Assembly: GCF_002127325.2 (NCBI RefSeq) | Contig: NC_035434.2 | Location: 77,259,343 to 77,323,342 of the forward strand | From: Helianthus annuus | Taxonomy: Eukaryota; Streptophyta; Magnoliopsida; Asterales; Asteraceae | DNA: 64,000 nt | Reading direction: 5' to 3' | Part shown: piece after piece, positions 11,095 to 22,283 of the stretch | How the letters are laid out: each line of letters opens with the position of its first letter | Numbering within the stretch: the first letter of the stretch is position 1 | Notes under the pieces: generated by a model | What the model was told of the DNA's origin: nothing | The model's input: the letters and a program-made list of their open reading frames with translations, nothing else | Database searches by the model: none | Program-made: the position numbers and the translations under genes

Positions 11095-12153
11095 ATGAGG
11101 AGTCAGAAGGCCTCGATTCAGAATATCGAGAATCAGGTTGGTCAGCTGGCACAGATGATGTCCAAAAGACCCCCAGGCGGTCTTCCGGGTAATACAGAAC
11201 CAAACCCTGGCGGACACAGGGATGTGAATGCTGTCATGACCAGGAGTGGAAAAACTACCGGACCCGTCATATCGGACTCAGCACCGATCACTGAAGCGGT
11301 CCCGACTGACACACCGGACGAGGTGCAAGCCAGGCTGCGCCCAGCAAGTACAGCACAAGTCCAGGAGCCGGTCAAAGATTACACTCCTCTAGTACCTTAT
11401 CCAGGCAGGCTGAAGAAGCAGAAGAATGAAGAACAATACGGTAAGTTCCTTGAGTTGTTTAAGCAACTACACATCAATATACCGTTTGTTGAAGCCTTGG
11501 CCCAGATGCCAAAGTATGCGAAATTCCTTAAGGATATCCTCTCGAATAAACAGAAGCTCGAGGATATATCATGTGTGGTGATGAATGAGACTTGTTCCGC
11601 CGTTCTGCAAAACCGTCTGCCTACGAAAATGGGAGATCCTGGTAGTTTCACGCTCCCGTGTTTGATTGGAAACATGTCTGTTAGCCATGCATTGGCTGAC
11701 TTGGGAGCGAGTATTAACCTTATGCCGTATAAGGTTTTTACTAAACTGGATCTGGGTGAGCCGTCACCTACTAGGATGAGCATTCGGTTGGCAGATCGCT
11801 CAATAAAGTATCCGCGCGGATTTGTGGAAAACATGCTTGTAAAAATCGATAAATTTGTTTTCCCCGTGGATTTTGTTATCCTTGACATGGACGAAGATTC
11901 AAGGGTACCTTTGATACTTGGATGCCCTTTCCTCAATACAGCGAGGACGATTGTTGATGTGGCAGCTGGCCAAATCACGCTCCGAGTGAATGATGAGCAC
12001 GTGACATTCGTATCAAAAGATCGATGCAGCATCCGCAATGTCACGATGACATGCTTTACTATGTCGACATTGTCGATGCATGTGTGTGCTCTCATTTTCA
12101 AGGTACTATTGACGAGATTGATTCGGACACACGTCTGTCGTGTGGGGACCTGA
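11095..12153 (+). pseudogene. Element C Gag tail and aspartic protease
   Basis: Same frame as the upstream gag pieces. Residues about 1-120 are a Gag tail and linker (ASIQNIENQVGQLAQ), also found in element E. The retropepsin-like protease domain follows at about residues 190-310, with the active-site motif ADLGASINLMP, then DFVILDMDEDSRVPLILG. Athila-lineage proteases use DLGAS in place of the usual DTGA. After about 12030 the frame drifts into unrelated sequence. The natural continuation is in the pol frame at 12024, so one net single-base frameshift separates protease from RT. Confidence 0.85.
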
Positions 12154-15100
12154 TTGGCATTACGCAGGAGGGCCACGATTTTGAGCAGCCAGTCTATCAG
12201 ATTGGTGACGATGGTTCCCAGAGTCTGGAGAGATTTCTTGAAATTAACCATGTGAAAAAGGAGGAAGCAGAGCCTTCGGTTGAAGATCCGACGCCTTTGG
12301 AGTTGAAAGAACTCCCACCACATCTCGAGTATGCATTTCTAGACGAGGAGCGTCGCCTACCGGTCATAATTTCGGCATCATTGGAAAAGGATGAGAAAAA
12401 TCAGCTTCTCGAGGTTCTGAGACTTCATAAGAGAGCCATTGCATGGAAAATCATGGATATCAAGGGCATCAATCCTTCTTTTTGTACTCACAAGATTCTG
12501 ATGGAAGACGAGTACAAACCATGTGCACAGCATCAGAGGCGTTTAAATCCAAATATGCAGGACGTGGTAAAGAAGGAGGTGATTAAGTTGTTGGATGCCG
12601 ACATGATTTATCCTATTTCGGACTCTGTGTGGGTGAGTCCGGTGCAGGTTGTACCTAAGAAAGGTGGTATGACTGTAGTTTCAAATGATAGGAATGAGCT
12701 AATTCCTACCCGTACCGTCACTGGGTGGCGAGTTTGCATTGACTACCGCAAGCTCAATGATGCTACTCGCAAGGATCACTTCCCACTTCCATTCATCGAC
12801 CAGATGTTGGAACGTCTGTCGGGGAAGTTGTATTACTGTTTCCTTGACGGATTCTCTGGGTACTTTCAGATTCCTATCGCTCCTGAGGATCAGGAGAAGA
12901 CTACCTTTACATGCCCCTTCGACACATTCGCCTACCGGCGGATGCCTTTCGGGTTATGTAATGCACCAGCGACCTTCCAGAGATGCATGGTTGCAATTTT
13001 CCATGACATGATCGAGGATTCCATGGAGGTTTTCATGGATGATTTTTCGGTATTTGGGGATTCCTTCGATCATTGCTTGGAAAATTTGAGAAAAATGTTG
13101 AAAAGGTGTGAGGATACGAATCTGGTCCTGAACTGGGAGAAATGCCACTTCATGGTGAAGGAGGGCATAGTTCTGGGGCATAAGATTTCGCATGCTGGCA
13201 TGGAGGTCGATCCAGCCAAAGTGGATATCATTTCACGACTTCCGCCCCCCACCTCTGTTAGAGCTATACGGAGCTTTCTTGGTCATGCCGGGTTCTATCG
13301 GCGATTCATCAAAGATTTTTCAAAAATCGCCAGACCCATGACCCGTTTGTTGGAGAAAGACGCTCCATTCATATTCGGAGATGATTGCTTGAGAGCCTTT
13401 GACCTTCTCAAGCAAAAGTTGATTGAGGCCCCTATTTTAGTTGCACCAGACTGGAGTTTGCCGTTTGAGATTATGTGCGACGCGAGTGATTACGCTATAG
13501 GGGCCGTTCTTGGCCAAAAGAGAGAAAAGCACTTTCACCCGATCTATTATGCGAGCAAAACTCTTCACGACGCTCAGGAGCATTATACCACGACAGAAAA
13601 AGAGCTCTTGGCGGTCGTTTTCGCATTTGACAAATTTAGATCGTACTTGGTACTTTCGAAAACCGTTGTATATACTGATCACGCTGCCATCCGATATCTC
13701 TTCAGCAAACAGGACGCTATGCCACGTCTGATCAGGTGGATCTTGTTGCTGCAAGAGTTCGATATCGAAATTCAAGATAAAAAGGGTGTGTTGAATGTAG
13801 CGGCTGACCATCTATCTCGGTTAGAGCATATAGACATCGTGGACGCGCGTTGGGATTCCATAAATGACAACTTCCCACACGAGTCTTTGATGAGTGTTGA
13901 GATATGCGATGAGTCGCCATGGTTCGCCGACCTTGCGAACTACCTTGCTTGCGGGATCCTGATTAAAGGGTTGACTCACCAGCAAAAGAGGAAATTCTTT
14001 TCGGACGTCAAGCACCACATTTGGGATGACCCATACTTGTTTCGGGTTGGTGCTGATCAGGTGATCAGGAGATGTGTTTCAGGGAAAGAGGCGACCGATA
14101 TTCTGCGCCACTGTCACGAGGGACCTACCGGAGGCCACCATGGAGCCAACTTTACCGCCAAGAAAGTGTTGGACTCCGGGTTTTATTGGCCGACTATATT
14201 TCGTGATGCGCAGAGTTGGGTTAGAGCGTGCGATGCTTGCCAGAGGGCGACAAATATATCGGCACGTGATGAAATGCCTCAGACCTGGATTCAGGTTTGT
14301 GAAGTCTTTGATATCTGGGGGATAGACTTCATGGGACCATTTCCCCCCTCACGGGGTAATAAGTACATCCTGGTCGCGATTGACTATGTATCGAAGTGGG
14401 CGGAGGCACAAGCCTTACCCACCAATGATGCCAGGATGGTCGTGAGATTTTTGAAAAGCTTATTTGCCCGGTTCGGTGCTCCGAAAGCGCTTATCAGTGA
14501 CAGAGGGACGCATTTTTGCAATACTCAGCTCGAGAGAGCTTTGTCCCGTTACGGTGTGCATCACCGTCTATCTACGCCCTATCATCCACAGACAAGCGGG
14601 CAGGTGGAAGTCACGAACCGGGGGCTGAAAAGAATCCTTGAGCGGTCTGTAGGTGCAAACCGCAAGGATTGGTCAGATAAGCTTGATGAAGCGTTGTGGG
14701 CTTTCCGTACGGCTTACAAGACGCCTATCGGGACTACTCCCTTTAGGCTTGTATACGGAAAGGCATGCCATTTACCGGTTGAGTTGGAGCATAAAGCGAT
14801 GTGGGCGCTAAAAACCGCAAATCTGGACCTAAAAGCCGGAGGTGAAGCCCGGTTTCTCCAGATTCATGAGTTGGAAGAGTTGCGACAACGCGCTTATGAG
14901 AGCTCGGTGTTGTACAAGGAGCGCACGAAAAGATTGCACGATAAACGCTTGAAGGACCACAAAGAATTCCAAGCGGGAGACCTTGTTCTTCTTTACAACT
15001 CGCGGTTGCGCTTATTTCCCGGGAAGCTTCATTCACGTTGGACGGGCCCATACACGGTTAAAGAGGTATTTCCGTATGGGACTGTTGCAATAGAGAACGC

Positions 15101-15209
15101 GGACGACGTTATTTTCAAAGTAAATGGGCATCTCTTGAAGTTATACGTTGCCGGGCCAACAGAGTCGGTGATGGAGGTCATTGAGCTCCAAACCCCGCAC
15201 ACATCATAA
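12024..15209 (+). CDS. pol: Element C reverse transcriptase-RNase H-integrase polyprotein
   Basis: A 1061-codon open frame, the only complete enzymatic polyprotein in the window. RT spans about residues 200-400: [27 protein letters not shown] and the catalytic FMDD box near residue 336. RNase H follows at about 475-580 ([37 protein letters not shown]). The integrase zinc domain is at about 695-735 (H...H then CDACQ). The DDE core is at about 760-870, with Asp in GIDFMGPF, Asp in SDRGTHF and Glu after [12 protein letters not shown]-terminal SH3-like region follows ([17 protein letters not shown]); no chromodomain is evident. The Met at 12024 overlaps the protease frame and is probably not the real start: the frame is normally fused to gag-protease and is offset here by a frameshift. 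It acts in cytoplasmic virus-like particles and then in nuclear integration. Confidence 0.93.
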   Translation: MQHPQCHDDMLYYVDIVDACVCSHFQGTIDEIDSDTRLSCGDLIGITQEGHDFEQPVYQIGDDGSQSLERFLEINHVKKEEAEPSVEDPTPLELKELPPHLEYAFLDEERRLPVIISASLEKDEKNQLLEVLRLHKRAIAWKIMDIKGINPSFCTHKILMEDEYKPCAQHQRRLNPNMQDVVKKEVIKLLDADMIYPISDSVWVSPVQVVPKKGGMTVVSNDRNELIPTRTVTGWRVCIDYRKLNDATRKDHFPLPFIDQMLERLSGKLYYCFLDGFSGYFQIPIAPEDQEKTTFTCPFDTFAYRRMPFGLCNAPATFQRCMVAIFHDMIEDSMEVFMDDFSVFGDSFDHCLENLRKMLKRCEDTNLVLNWEKCHFMVKEGIVLGHKISHAGMEVDPAKVDIISRLPPPTSVRAIRSFLGHAGFYRRFIKDFSKIARPMTRLLEKDAPFIFGDDCLRAFDLLKQKLIEAPILVAPDWSLPFEIMCDASDYAIGAVLGQKREKHFHPIYYASKTLHDAQEHYTTTEKELLAVVFAFDKFRSYLVLSKTVVYTDHAAIRYLFSKQDAMPRLIRWILLLQEFDIEIQDKKGVLNVAADHLSRLEHIDIVDARWDSINDNFPHESLMSVEICDESPWFADLANYLACGILIKGLTHQQKRKFFSDVKHHIWDDPYLFRVGADQVIRRCVSGKEATDILRHCHEGPTGGHHGANFTAKKVLDSGFYWPTIFRDAQSWVRACDACQRATNISARDEMPQTWIQVCEVFDIWGIDFMGPFPPSRGNKYILVAIDYVSKWAEAQALPTNDARMVVRFLKSLFARFGAPKALISDRGTHFCNTQLERALSRYGVHHRLSTPYHPQTSGQVEVTNRGLKRILERSVGANRKDWSDKLDEALWAFRTAYKTPIGTTPFRLVYGKACHLPVELEHKAMWALKTANLDLKAGGEARFLQIHELEELRQRAYESSVLYKERTKRLHDKRLKDHKEFQAGDLVLLYNSRLRLFPGKLHSRWTGPYTVKEVFPYGTVAIENADDVIFKVNGHLLKLYVAGPTESVMEVIELQTPHTS

Positions 15210-15225
15210 GTGTGGGGAGGAGAGA
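15207..15225 (+). other. Polypurine-tract-like sequence after pol
   Basis: AAGTGTGGGGAGGAGAGAG follows the pol stop. It shares AAGTGTGGGGAG with the tract before the 3' LTR (19443-19456) and with 18160-18175, so element C has three such tracts. Confidence 0.6.
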
Positions 15226-15633
15226 GTCTACGCTGCTGACTCGTGGATCAAAAATGCAGCAAGAGCGTATTTTGCGCATTAGGGGTAGTTTAGTCATTTA
15301 GGATTTATTTTCTAGTTTTAGCTTGGAGTCTTGCTATCGACTCGTCGACAAAAATTTAGCATGAGTCTACGCTACTGACTCGCCGACAAAAATGTAGCAG
15401 GAGCGTCTTTGGCGCTATAGGGGCAAAATTGTCTGTTTTTATGTTTTTGTAGTTTTAGCGTAATTTAGGTTAGTTAGGTAGTTCCCGTTAGTTTGTACAG
15501 TTTCTATTCGTGCCGAGCGAAGGTTCTATGTCGCAATATTGTTAGAACAGTTGGTGTGTCGAAAAAACGGCGAAAAACGGCCGAAACAGTTGCTGGAAAT
15601 GGCTTCTGCAGAAAATTCTGATCTGCAGCTGAT

Positions 15634-15768
15634 GCACGACCATGCCAGGATCCGCACGACCGTGCGTTTCCGAGATGCTGGCACGGTGGATCGCACCCTC
15701 GGTGCATCACCGAGAAAAATGAAAGTCGTCGGAGACGCACGACCGTGCCAAACGGCGAACGACCGTGC
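15634..15768. promoter_or_regulatory. Paired palindromes upstream of the internal promoter of element C
   Basis: Two pairs (15634-15665 and 15737-15768) repeat the LTR geometry exactly: 12-bp palindromes GCACGACCRTGC separated by 8 bp. A decayed pair lies near 15680. The second pair ends about 35 bp before the TATA-like sequence at 15802. Confidence 0.7.
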
Positions 15769-15801
15769 GTCAGGCTGAGGGCATTTTTGTAATTTTGCAC
15801 A

Positions 15802-15812
15802 TTATATATACC
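15802..15812 (+). promoter_or_regulatory. Internal TATA box for the ORF-1-like gene
   Basis: ATTATATATAC lies between a palindrome pair and a leader that looks transcribed. A consensus-like 5' splice donor (CACG|GTATGT, 15923-15932) follows about 115 bp downstream. Called from position and context; no transcript data. Confidence 0.55.
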
Positions 15813-15926
15813 CTCATCTGCTGCAAAATCCCTCATTCGCGAACCCTAGCAACTGCAGCCATTCCAGAGCGGTTTTTACACCAAATTGCACGATTTTTCG
15901 CACGATCTCGCACCTAACTTCGCACG

Positions 15927-16447
15927 GTATGTTTCTAGTTGTAGATTTCTTGTTTCCTTGCTTTCTAGGTAGATTTCCTCTAATTCAACAAGGGATTTAT
16001 TAGGGTTCTCTTCATAAACAAATCGAAACCCTAACCCTTGTTTGGATCATGCTTATCGTGAACACCCGGTTGAGTTTCCGACCCCTGTTTGTACAAAAAG
16101 TTGTTGATTTTGGGAAAATCAGGCTATTCAAAGTTCAGGGGTTTGAAATCTGCAGGTCAGTGTCGCACGGTCGTTCCTTGTATGGAACGGTCGTGCCAAT
16201 CCGGGTGATTCCACGATGTCAGCTTGTGTCCGGTGTTGCACGGTGGTGCCGATTGACCGCACGCCGTGCGATTCTGAGTTTCCTGGGCAGATGGTGCACA
16301 TCGTCGGTGATGCACGACCGTGCGTATCGCCTCACGACCGTGCCAGATGCCCAGATCAGATTTACAGCTCCTTCATAATTGTGCGTTCTGCTGTTTTCGA
16401 ATGAAATTTTTCCTGTTCCATGATTTCTAACTATATTCCTCGTGCAG
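15927..16447 (+). other. Probable 5' UTR intron of the ORF-1-like gene
   Basis: Begins GTATGTTTCTAG and ends in a pyrimidine-rich stretch with CTCGTGCAG directly before the ATG at 16448. Three palindrome pairs lie inside it: 16165-16196, about 16238-16270 and 16312-16343, again 20 bp apart. Plant elements of the Athila/env-like group are known to make spliced subgenomic RNA; the assignment here is inferred from splice consensus. Confidence 0.55.
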
Positions 16448-17608
16448 ATGAATCATCCCTTCCTACAGTTCGATCCCAACAATGAGCGTGAAGCTTTATG
16501 CATTCCAAAAAGAGACGCATTATGGGCCCGGAGGGGGCAATTCGGAGTCCCTAGATGGCTGGATTGGGAAGTAATGCAAGAAGTAAATCAGTATGACCGT
16601 TTAGAAAACATGATGAGTCGTCCACTTACAAATCTGGTCGGTTGCAACCGACCCGTTTACTTGGAGCTTACCATAGAGTTCTTTGCATCATATGCTTACG
16701 AAAAGCCGGTTGCTGCTCGACGACCCAAATTCCACCACAAAGAGCGGATAGCTTTCAGATTGTGTGGTAGATGGCACCGGTGGTCGGTTGGTCGTTTGGG
16801 AAGGAGACTCGGGATCTACACTAGGGAAGACATGGATGATCCCGATGTCTTCACAGATCAGTTCACCTTCCTGTCTGATGCAGCACGGGATGAGTTTTGG
16901 GCAGCAAATGCCGTTGGGGACCCATACAACCCAAGGATGTCAAAGGCCTCACGACTTAGAGACCCTCTGGTGCGAGTGATGCACCATGTGTTTAGCCACA
17001 CTATATACGGTCGCATGGACAGTCTTGGTAACTGTCCAACACCAGATTTGATTTTTCTATACGCATTGGTGGAGAAGGCGCCCATCAACTTAGCGGCGCG
17101 AATGGCTGAATACTTTGTGAAGTGCTCAGGGAGGACTTCTAACAGTCAGATACATGGCTGTCAGTATGTGACCGAAATTGCGTACAACGAACACCTTATG
17201 ACTGAGGAGGTACTTCAGGGTCTCACTCTAATAACCGAGGGGGTTCATGTTGACATCAGGTCACTGAAGGCGATGGGGGTAATTGTTGAGACTGATCACG
17301 GGGATAGGTTGAGGGGGCTCAACAACGAGGTCTGGGACCCGCTGCCCCCACTCCCAGAAGAGGAAGAGGAAGAGGATGTAGAGATGCAGGAGCAGCATGG
17401 ACCACACACACCACCGCACCACACACCGCCACACCAGCCGCAGCACCATGAGTACTACCAGCATCAGGATTGGCCTGAATTTTATCAGCAGTTCCAGCAG
17501 ATGCGTGTCACGCAGGAACAACATGGTACGTACATCGATCAGATTGGACCAGCCAGGACCAGATCCGGGCTAGTCAGGATCAGCTCAGGGCCTTGCAGGA
17601 TCAGCTGA
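16448..17608 (+). pseudogene. Element C ORF-1-like protein in the env position
   Basis: About 386 codons from the ATG at 16448, placed directly after the predicted intron acceptor. The central part has the pattern seen in Athila ORF-1-type proteins: RPVYLELTIEFFASY, RIAFRLCGRWHRWSVGRLG, then IYTRED and a His-rich/Glu-rich tail after about residue 300. No signal peptide or hydrophobic membrane segment is visible, so it does not look like a membrane envelope protein. Near 17540-17560 the frame shifts. The natural C-terminus continues in another frame (17563-17790), so the present stop at 17608 is premature. Its role is unknown. Assignment to the Athila ORF-1 family is from pattern memory and should be tested by profile search. 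Confidence 0.65.
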
Positions 17609-17790
17609 GGCATAGCCAGGAGAGCTTATACCAGGGGGTGAGTGCCGGATTTTCGTACCTATTCGGGGAGATGCACCATGCATATCCCGACTACTTTCAG
17701 CACCCTCCACAGTTCCCACCGTGGAACCCACCTGGTTATGGCGGTGCGGGCCCATCTTTCACGAGAGACGATGACGGTGATGACGAGTAG
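17563..17790 (+). pseudogene. Shifted C-terminal tail of the ORF-1-like protein
   Basis: Continues the upstream protein in a different frame: repeated (D/A)-L-Q-D-Q-L-R / A-S-Q-D-Q-L-R heptad-like units form a short coiled coil. A Tyr/Pro/Phe-rich region and an acidic end DDDGDDE follow. Confidence 0.6.
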
Positions 17791-19458
17791 GAGTTGGTGG
17801 TGATGTTCGTTGGTGGTTTTTATTATTATTTTAGTACTTGTCATTTCGGGTGTTCTTTTTGCTTAGTATGTCGAACACCCTCGGATTGTATTGTATTTTA
17901 AAACACTTTACTTTATGTTGTGTCTTTCTTTGGACTAGTAGTATTTATGTACATTATGGTTTATTTGTGTTTATTCTGTTACTGTTCTGTTTTGCTGTGC
18001 CATGTGACACACTTGCAGATTTTGGCTATCAAGTCTTTGACCGGAGCATATGACAGACACAGCTTTGGAAGTCTCGATTCATCAGATATCATCTTGAGGG
18101 GAGTACTATTATCCTTTTTCTCTATATTTCGGGTTTCGCATTGGGGACAATGCGAAGTTCAAGTGTGGGGAGGGGGTTAACTTTGTTAACTTTGTTTGTC
18201 CTCATATTTATATAAAAAAAAAATCAGAAAATCAGAAAAATCATTCAAAAATACCTGTATTTTGTATATATTTTAGTAAATAAACCGGTTGGTGGTGTTT
18301 TAGAAAGCATTGGACTTGATAAAAACTCGACAAGCAAAATATTTTTGAAAAAGAAAACCGGAAAGCGTGACAAACAAAGAAAGACTTACATGATAGTTTT
18401 CACACTTTTACCCATTCCATCCGTTACGTGAGCATATTTGAGCCTATTGTTATATATTTGTTCATTTCGGATATAGGAGTGAGCCGGATGTTATGTGTAA
18501 TATAGAACTTGTCACTAGTATGCTTGTTAAAACCATGAACTTGTGAATTTGTGTAAAAGTGATAGAGGCACTTAGATTACCCCTTTGTTGTAAACCTTGT
18601 TCTTTGTGTTGTGCTTCCTGTTCACCTTATATTACCCTTTAGGATTAACCATGTCGAGCCTTCCCGTTTACCTTTGTTTACCCACATTATCGCCCACTTA
18701 GCCAAATTTAGCCTTTGTATGTTTTAAACCCTTTTTAGTGTTGAAACTCGGTCAAAATAATCGTTTAACTAGCGTTTGTTTCAGTTTATTGTATAGTTTG
18801 CTTAAAAAAAATAGAAAATAAAACACTCTAAAATAGGGTGAAGTTGATAAAATCGAGCAATTTTGAACACTTAAATGTTAAAATTTCGTTTATAAGCTCG
18901 ATTGCGCAATAGTCGCCTTTTTTAAGGCATTTGTATGTATAGTTGTTTACGTTGCTGCTAGTTAAACGCTACTACTGAGTTTTAACCATTTTCGCCACTT
19001 TATATGTCTACTTCCATACCCTTCGCCCAAGCCTAACGTTACAACCCGTAAAGACCTCTTGATTTACACTTATTTGCATGTTAGTTGGTGGAGACGAGAT
19101 CATATGACAAGCTTATGATATTGCATGTTTCATTGACGAGGCATTGAGTGTTTGCACATACACATTATACGTATGTTTCATAAATTAAACCGAGTGTGTG
19201 TGAACATTGTGAGTCGCGTGAAGATTAACATGTTGAGTCGATTAAATGTGAAGTCACGGCTTTTTGGTTTTCACTTTATAATTGCATATGCTTGTTGGGT
19301 TTGAGTCTTTTGATGTTGTCTTTCGACAAACCGGCTAACCGTTTATAGTAGTTTTCAATAAAATAGTGTGTAAATTATCGTTCTTGTTTGTTTCCGTCTT
19401 TTATGGCTTTTTAGTTCAGCTTGCTTGAGGACAAGCAAGGTTCAAGTGTGGGGAGATT
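17791..19458 (+). other. Element C 3' non-coding region with purine tracts
   Basis: No conserved frame. A block with TTGGGGACAATGC followed by AAGTGTGGGGAGGGGG (about 18141-18177) resembles the terminal tract. The true PPT, AAGTGTGGGGAGATT at 19444-19458, touches the 3' LTR. About 1.3 kb of AT-rich sequence separates the two. Confidence 0.7.
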
Positions 19459-21363
19459 TGATATTCGCTAATTCACACATATTTTAGTCCCCCGTTTTAC
19501 CCCTATTTTATGCGTTTTTGGCCGTAAAACCCTCATTCGGATACTTAATTATCTACATTTTTGTTTACAGGCCTAAAACAGCATACCAGACAAGATGATA
19601 GCAAAAACGAGGACTTTCCGGACAAAACGACAAAGCTGCGGACATTCTGTTAAGGATTCTGAACTGGGCCTGTGGAACGACCGTTCCACCTGATGCACGG
19701 TCGTGCATCTCCGACAAAGTTGATTAACCCGGCAATGAACGAGAGGTGCGACTGGGCGTTCTAGGAAAACAAGGCGGCTCGGTGAAGAACGGTCGTTCCA
19801 TATGAAGAACGACCGTGCGTATCCGATGAACCAACAGAGTCTCGGTGATGAACGGTCAGTGTGACTCGGCGTGCAACAACAACCCAGAACTGAACGACCG
19901 TTCCATCTAAAGAACGGTCGTGCGATTTCGAATCTGGTCAACGATCTGATGACGTCATGCGGTATGGTGGACCACCACCAATAATTGCTTAAAGTGCACG
20001 GTCGTGCCAAATTAAGAACGACCGTGCAACTTCGAAAAAGCATAAAAACAGAACAGAACCATTCTATTAGTAACTCTGGAATTTTGGAGAGCTTTGCAGA
20101 CGATTTTGAGGCTCCGAAGGCTTCTGCTTTCACTCGGATTCAAGCCACATTGCCCGGTTTTGCTCATTTACTATCCGGATTCTTAATCTTGTGCTTGTTT
20201 ATGGTTTGGATTTCTAATCTTTCAAGAATTTTGTTAATGTTTCAAGCATTTAGATTAATATTTATGTATTATTGTAGCCTTTGGGCAAAAACACAACAAT
20301 CCCTTGCTTGATTATAACCATTAGTGTGTTAATCTATGTTTGTAATGAAATTTGGAAGTGTTTTCTATGATTATCTTTGATGATTAGTTTGCAACCTTGT
20401 TATTGATATTGATTTCTTGATTATAAGTAATTGTGTTGGATGATTGGTGCTTGGTTAGGTAAGATAGTTGAAAAATGAAGCTTATTTAATCATGTATTAG
20501 TAAACTTTTAATTTGGTTAACTAGCTTAACTTGGTTAAAATGTGGGCACCATGATACTCTAACGGGTTAGTGGTTTAATAAAATGTAATTATTGTTAATC
20601 AAGAAAGCTTGCCTTCACGGAAGGACTCTAACGGGTTAGATGGTGTTGTTATGAATTCTTGCCATGATTTGTTAGCTTAGTTAGTAGTTTCGGCCAAAAT
20701 TGCTATCTTGGTGAATTTATGCACAAGATTTGTAAAATGAACTCGGTTGTGATTTAATCTAGTTTATGCTTGTCTCGGTGGTTGCATTGTGTTTATCGGT
20801 GTTGCTTTCCTTGATTAAGTGAGGTTAGAAAACTCCTAACGGATGACTAACTTATTTTTAGGAGATTTTTGTAGACATTTATTAATTGCACGTTAAAGAA
20901 CAATTTTAGGTGGTTAAAGTGTGTTTATCGTTTTAACTTTCCGAATGATTGTCACGTTAGGATTCCCGAAAGGGATACTAATTGTCTTAAAATGGAAAAT
21001 TGACCGAATGCTTCTAGTGCCAAAACTGACTTAGTTGACATGCTTTGGTTGTGTATTAAGCAAGGCTATTTATATATAATTTACTATGTTTTAAAAGTAT
21101 TTATTTATGCTTACTTTAGTTTAATTAAAACCAATACCATTTATGTTTTTACCGGTAATTTAGTGGCAAAGGTCTAGTATTATTTCTCCGCCCATTTCCG
21201 TGGATCGATACTTGGTTCTTACCGATACTTTACTACATATATGACGGGGTACACTTGCCCTTTCGTGTGTGTTTTGATGTAAAAGTAATAATCACTTTTA
21301 TAAATTTAAAACCAATTCGTGTGTAATTTCATTGTAAAAATATGTGTAGTCACGCACGTACCA
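19459..21363 (+). repeat. Element C 3' LTR
   Basis: 1905 bp, same length as the 5' LTR, with about 24 base differences by eye (roughly 1.3 percent). Palindrome pairs are at 19675-19706, 19787-19818, 19892-19923 and 19996-20027. Several differences between the LTRs fall in the last pair, where the 3' copy is the better palindrome. Confidence 0.95.
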
Positions 21364-21368
21364 ATCAC

Positions 21369-21656
21369 ATCATGAATATTATCATGCAATATTAGTAACT
21401 TAGTTAATTAGATTTATGGAATTAATTGTTTTTAAGTAGTGGGTTACCATTATCTATTTGAGTGGGTAGTTATCCTTTTAAATAGCAAGTAGTGGGTATT
21501 GTATTGTAAGGCTATATATCAGCCGATTAACAATTGTTTAGATTATGAATGAAAAATATTAAAAGAGAGTTATCTCAAATCTTGCTTCCTACTATTTTCT
21601 TTTGAGGTTAATCCACTCAACGGATTATCTATCACAAACCAATTTGGTACTTATCA
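21369..21656 (+). repeat. Element B 5' LTR, second part
   Basis: 288 bp resuming after the ATCAC duplication and ending TTATCA. Identical by eye to 22340-22627. Confidence 0.9.
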
Positions 21657-21658
21657 AG

Positions 21659-21670
21659 TGGTATCAGAGC
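21659..21670 (+). promoter_or_regulatory. Element B primer binding site (tRNA-iMet type)
   Basis: TGGTATCAGAGC begins 3 bp after the end of the 5' LTR. Confidence 0.85.
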
Positions 21671-21685
21671 GGTCTTGATCCCCTC

Positions 21686-21913
21686 ATGGACGCTCACGAA
21701 TGGAACGAGTCGTTGGATCGAATCATATCAACGATTGCTGAGATGATCGATCTTCTCAAAAACGAGTCCCGGAGATGGGCAACTTCACCCATTTTCTCTA
21801 CACTGCTACCGTCACCCGCTGCCGCATCACCACTACCAACTCCTGCTCCCGTACCTACACTTCCACCACCGCACCAACAACTTCAGCAACACCGAAACAA
21901 GCCGCTCGCATAG
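21686..21913 (+). pseudogene. Element B remnant Gag-like ORF
   Basis: Starts at the ATG after the PBS (MDAHEWNESLDRI). About 30 residues could form a helix, followed by a Pro/Ala-rich linker that ends at a stop. The layout parallels the element A frame (Met, Asn-Glu-Ser-Leu, Pro-rich linker). An overlapping frame (21775-22206) carries Thr/Pro-rich sequence and is not recognisable. The interior just before the PPT resembles the tail of element A, as expected if both are deletion derivatives joining a gag start to a pol end. Confidence 0.4.
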
Positions 21914-22283
21914 CCCTTTTGCCACCGAAAAGTGCACCATTCACAGTCACAAAACCCACAACCCCACCTACCAGTTATCCTCGTGAAGACACTTTCATGC
22001 GAGATCTCAAAGTCTCATACAAAGCTTCACTCCATCTTAAGTTTACGGTGAATAATTATACTTCTCACATAGAAAAGGAACTTGCAACTATGTCGAAGGT
22101 CCCTGGTGACATGAGGAGACGTGATTGGCGACCACCGTGGCGCTACGTTGAGACCACATCGTGGCGTTTCACTATGACTTCTCCAAACGCTTTGGGACGG
22201 ACCTAGTGGCGTCCGCCGTGGTTTCCACCAAGTTGTAACCGGATTTTCGCCTTGCAGACAAGTCGAATTCAAGTGGGGTGGAA

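Larger units (their letters stand above)
7349..21363 (+). mobile_element. Element C: Athila-like Ty3/gypsy retrotransposon, 14.0 kb
   Basis: The LTRs are each 1905 bp (7349-9253 and 19459-21363), flanked by the perfect 5-bp TSD ATCAC (7344-7348 and 21364-21368). It has a tRNA-Asp-type PBS, a gag with three in-frame stops, protease with the DLGAS motif, an intact-looking RT-RNaseH-integrase frame, and a separate ORF-1-like gene in the env position. A purine tract AAGTGTGGGGAGATT precedes the 3' LTR. PBS type, protease motif and ORF layout fit the Athila lineage. The LTRs differ at about two dozen sites by eye. Confidence 0.95.

Noticed and set aside
11397..12323. 308-aa minus frame antisense to protease
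   Set aside because: Shadow of the plus-strand protease and pol frames; no domain.
16448..17608. Host gene for the 386-codon frame
   Set aside because: It lies between pol and the 3' LTR of element C, shares its palindromes, and resembles Athila ORF-1 proteins.
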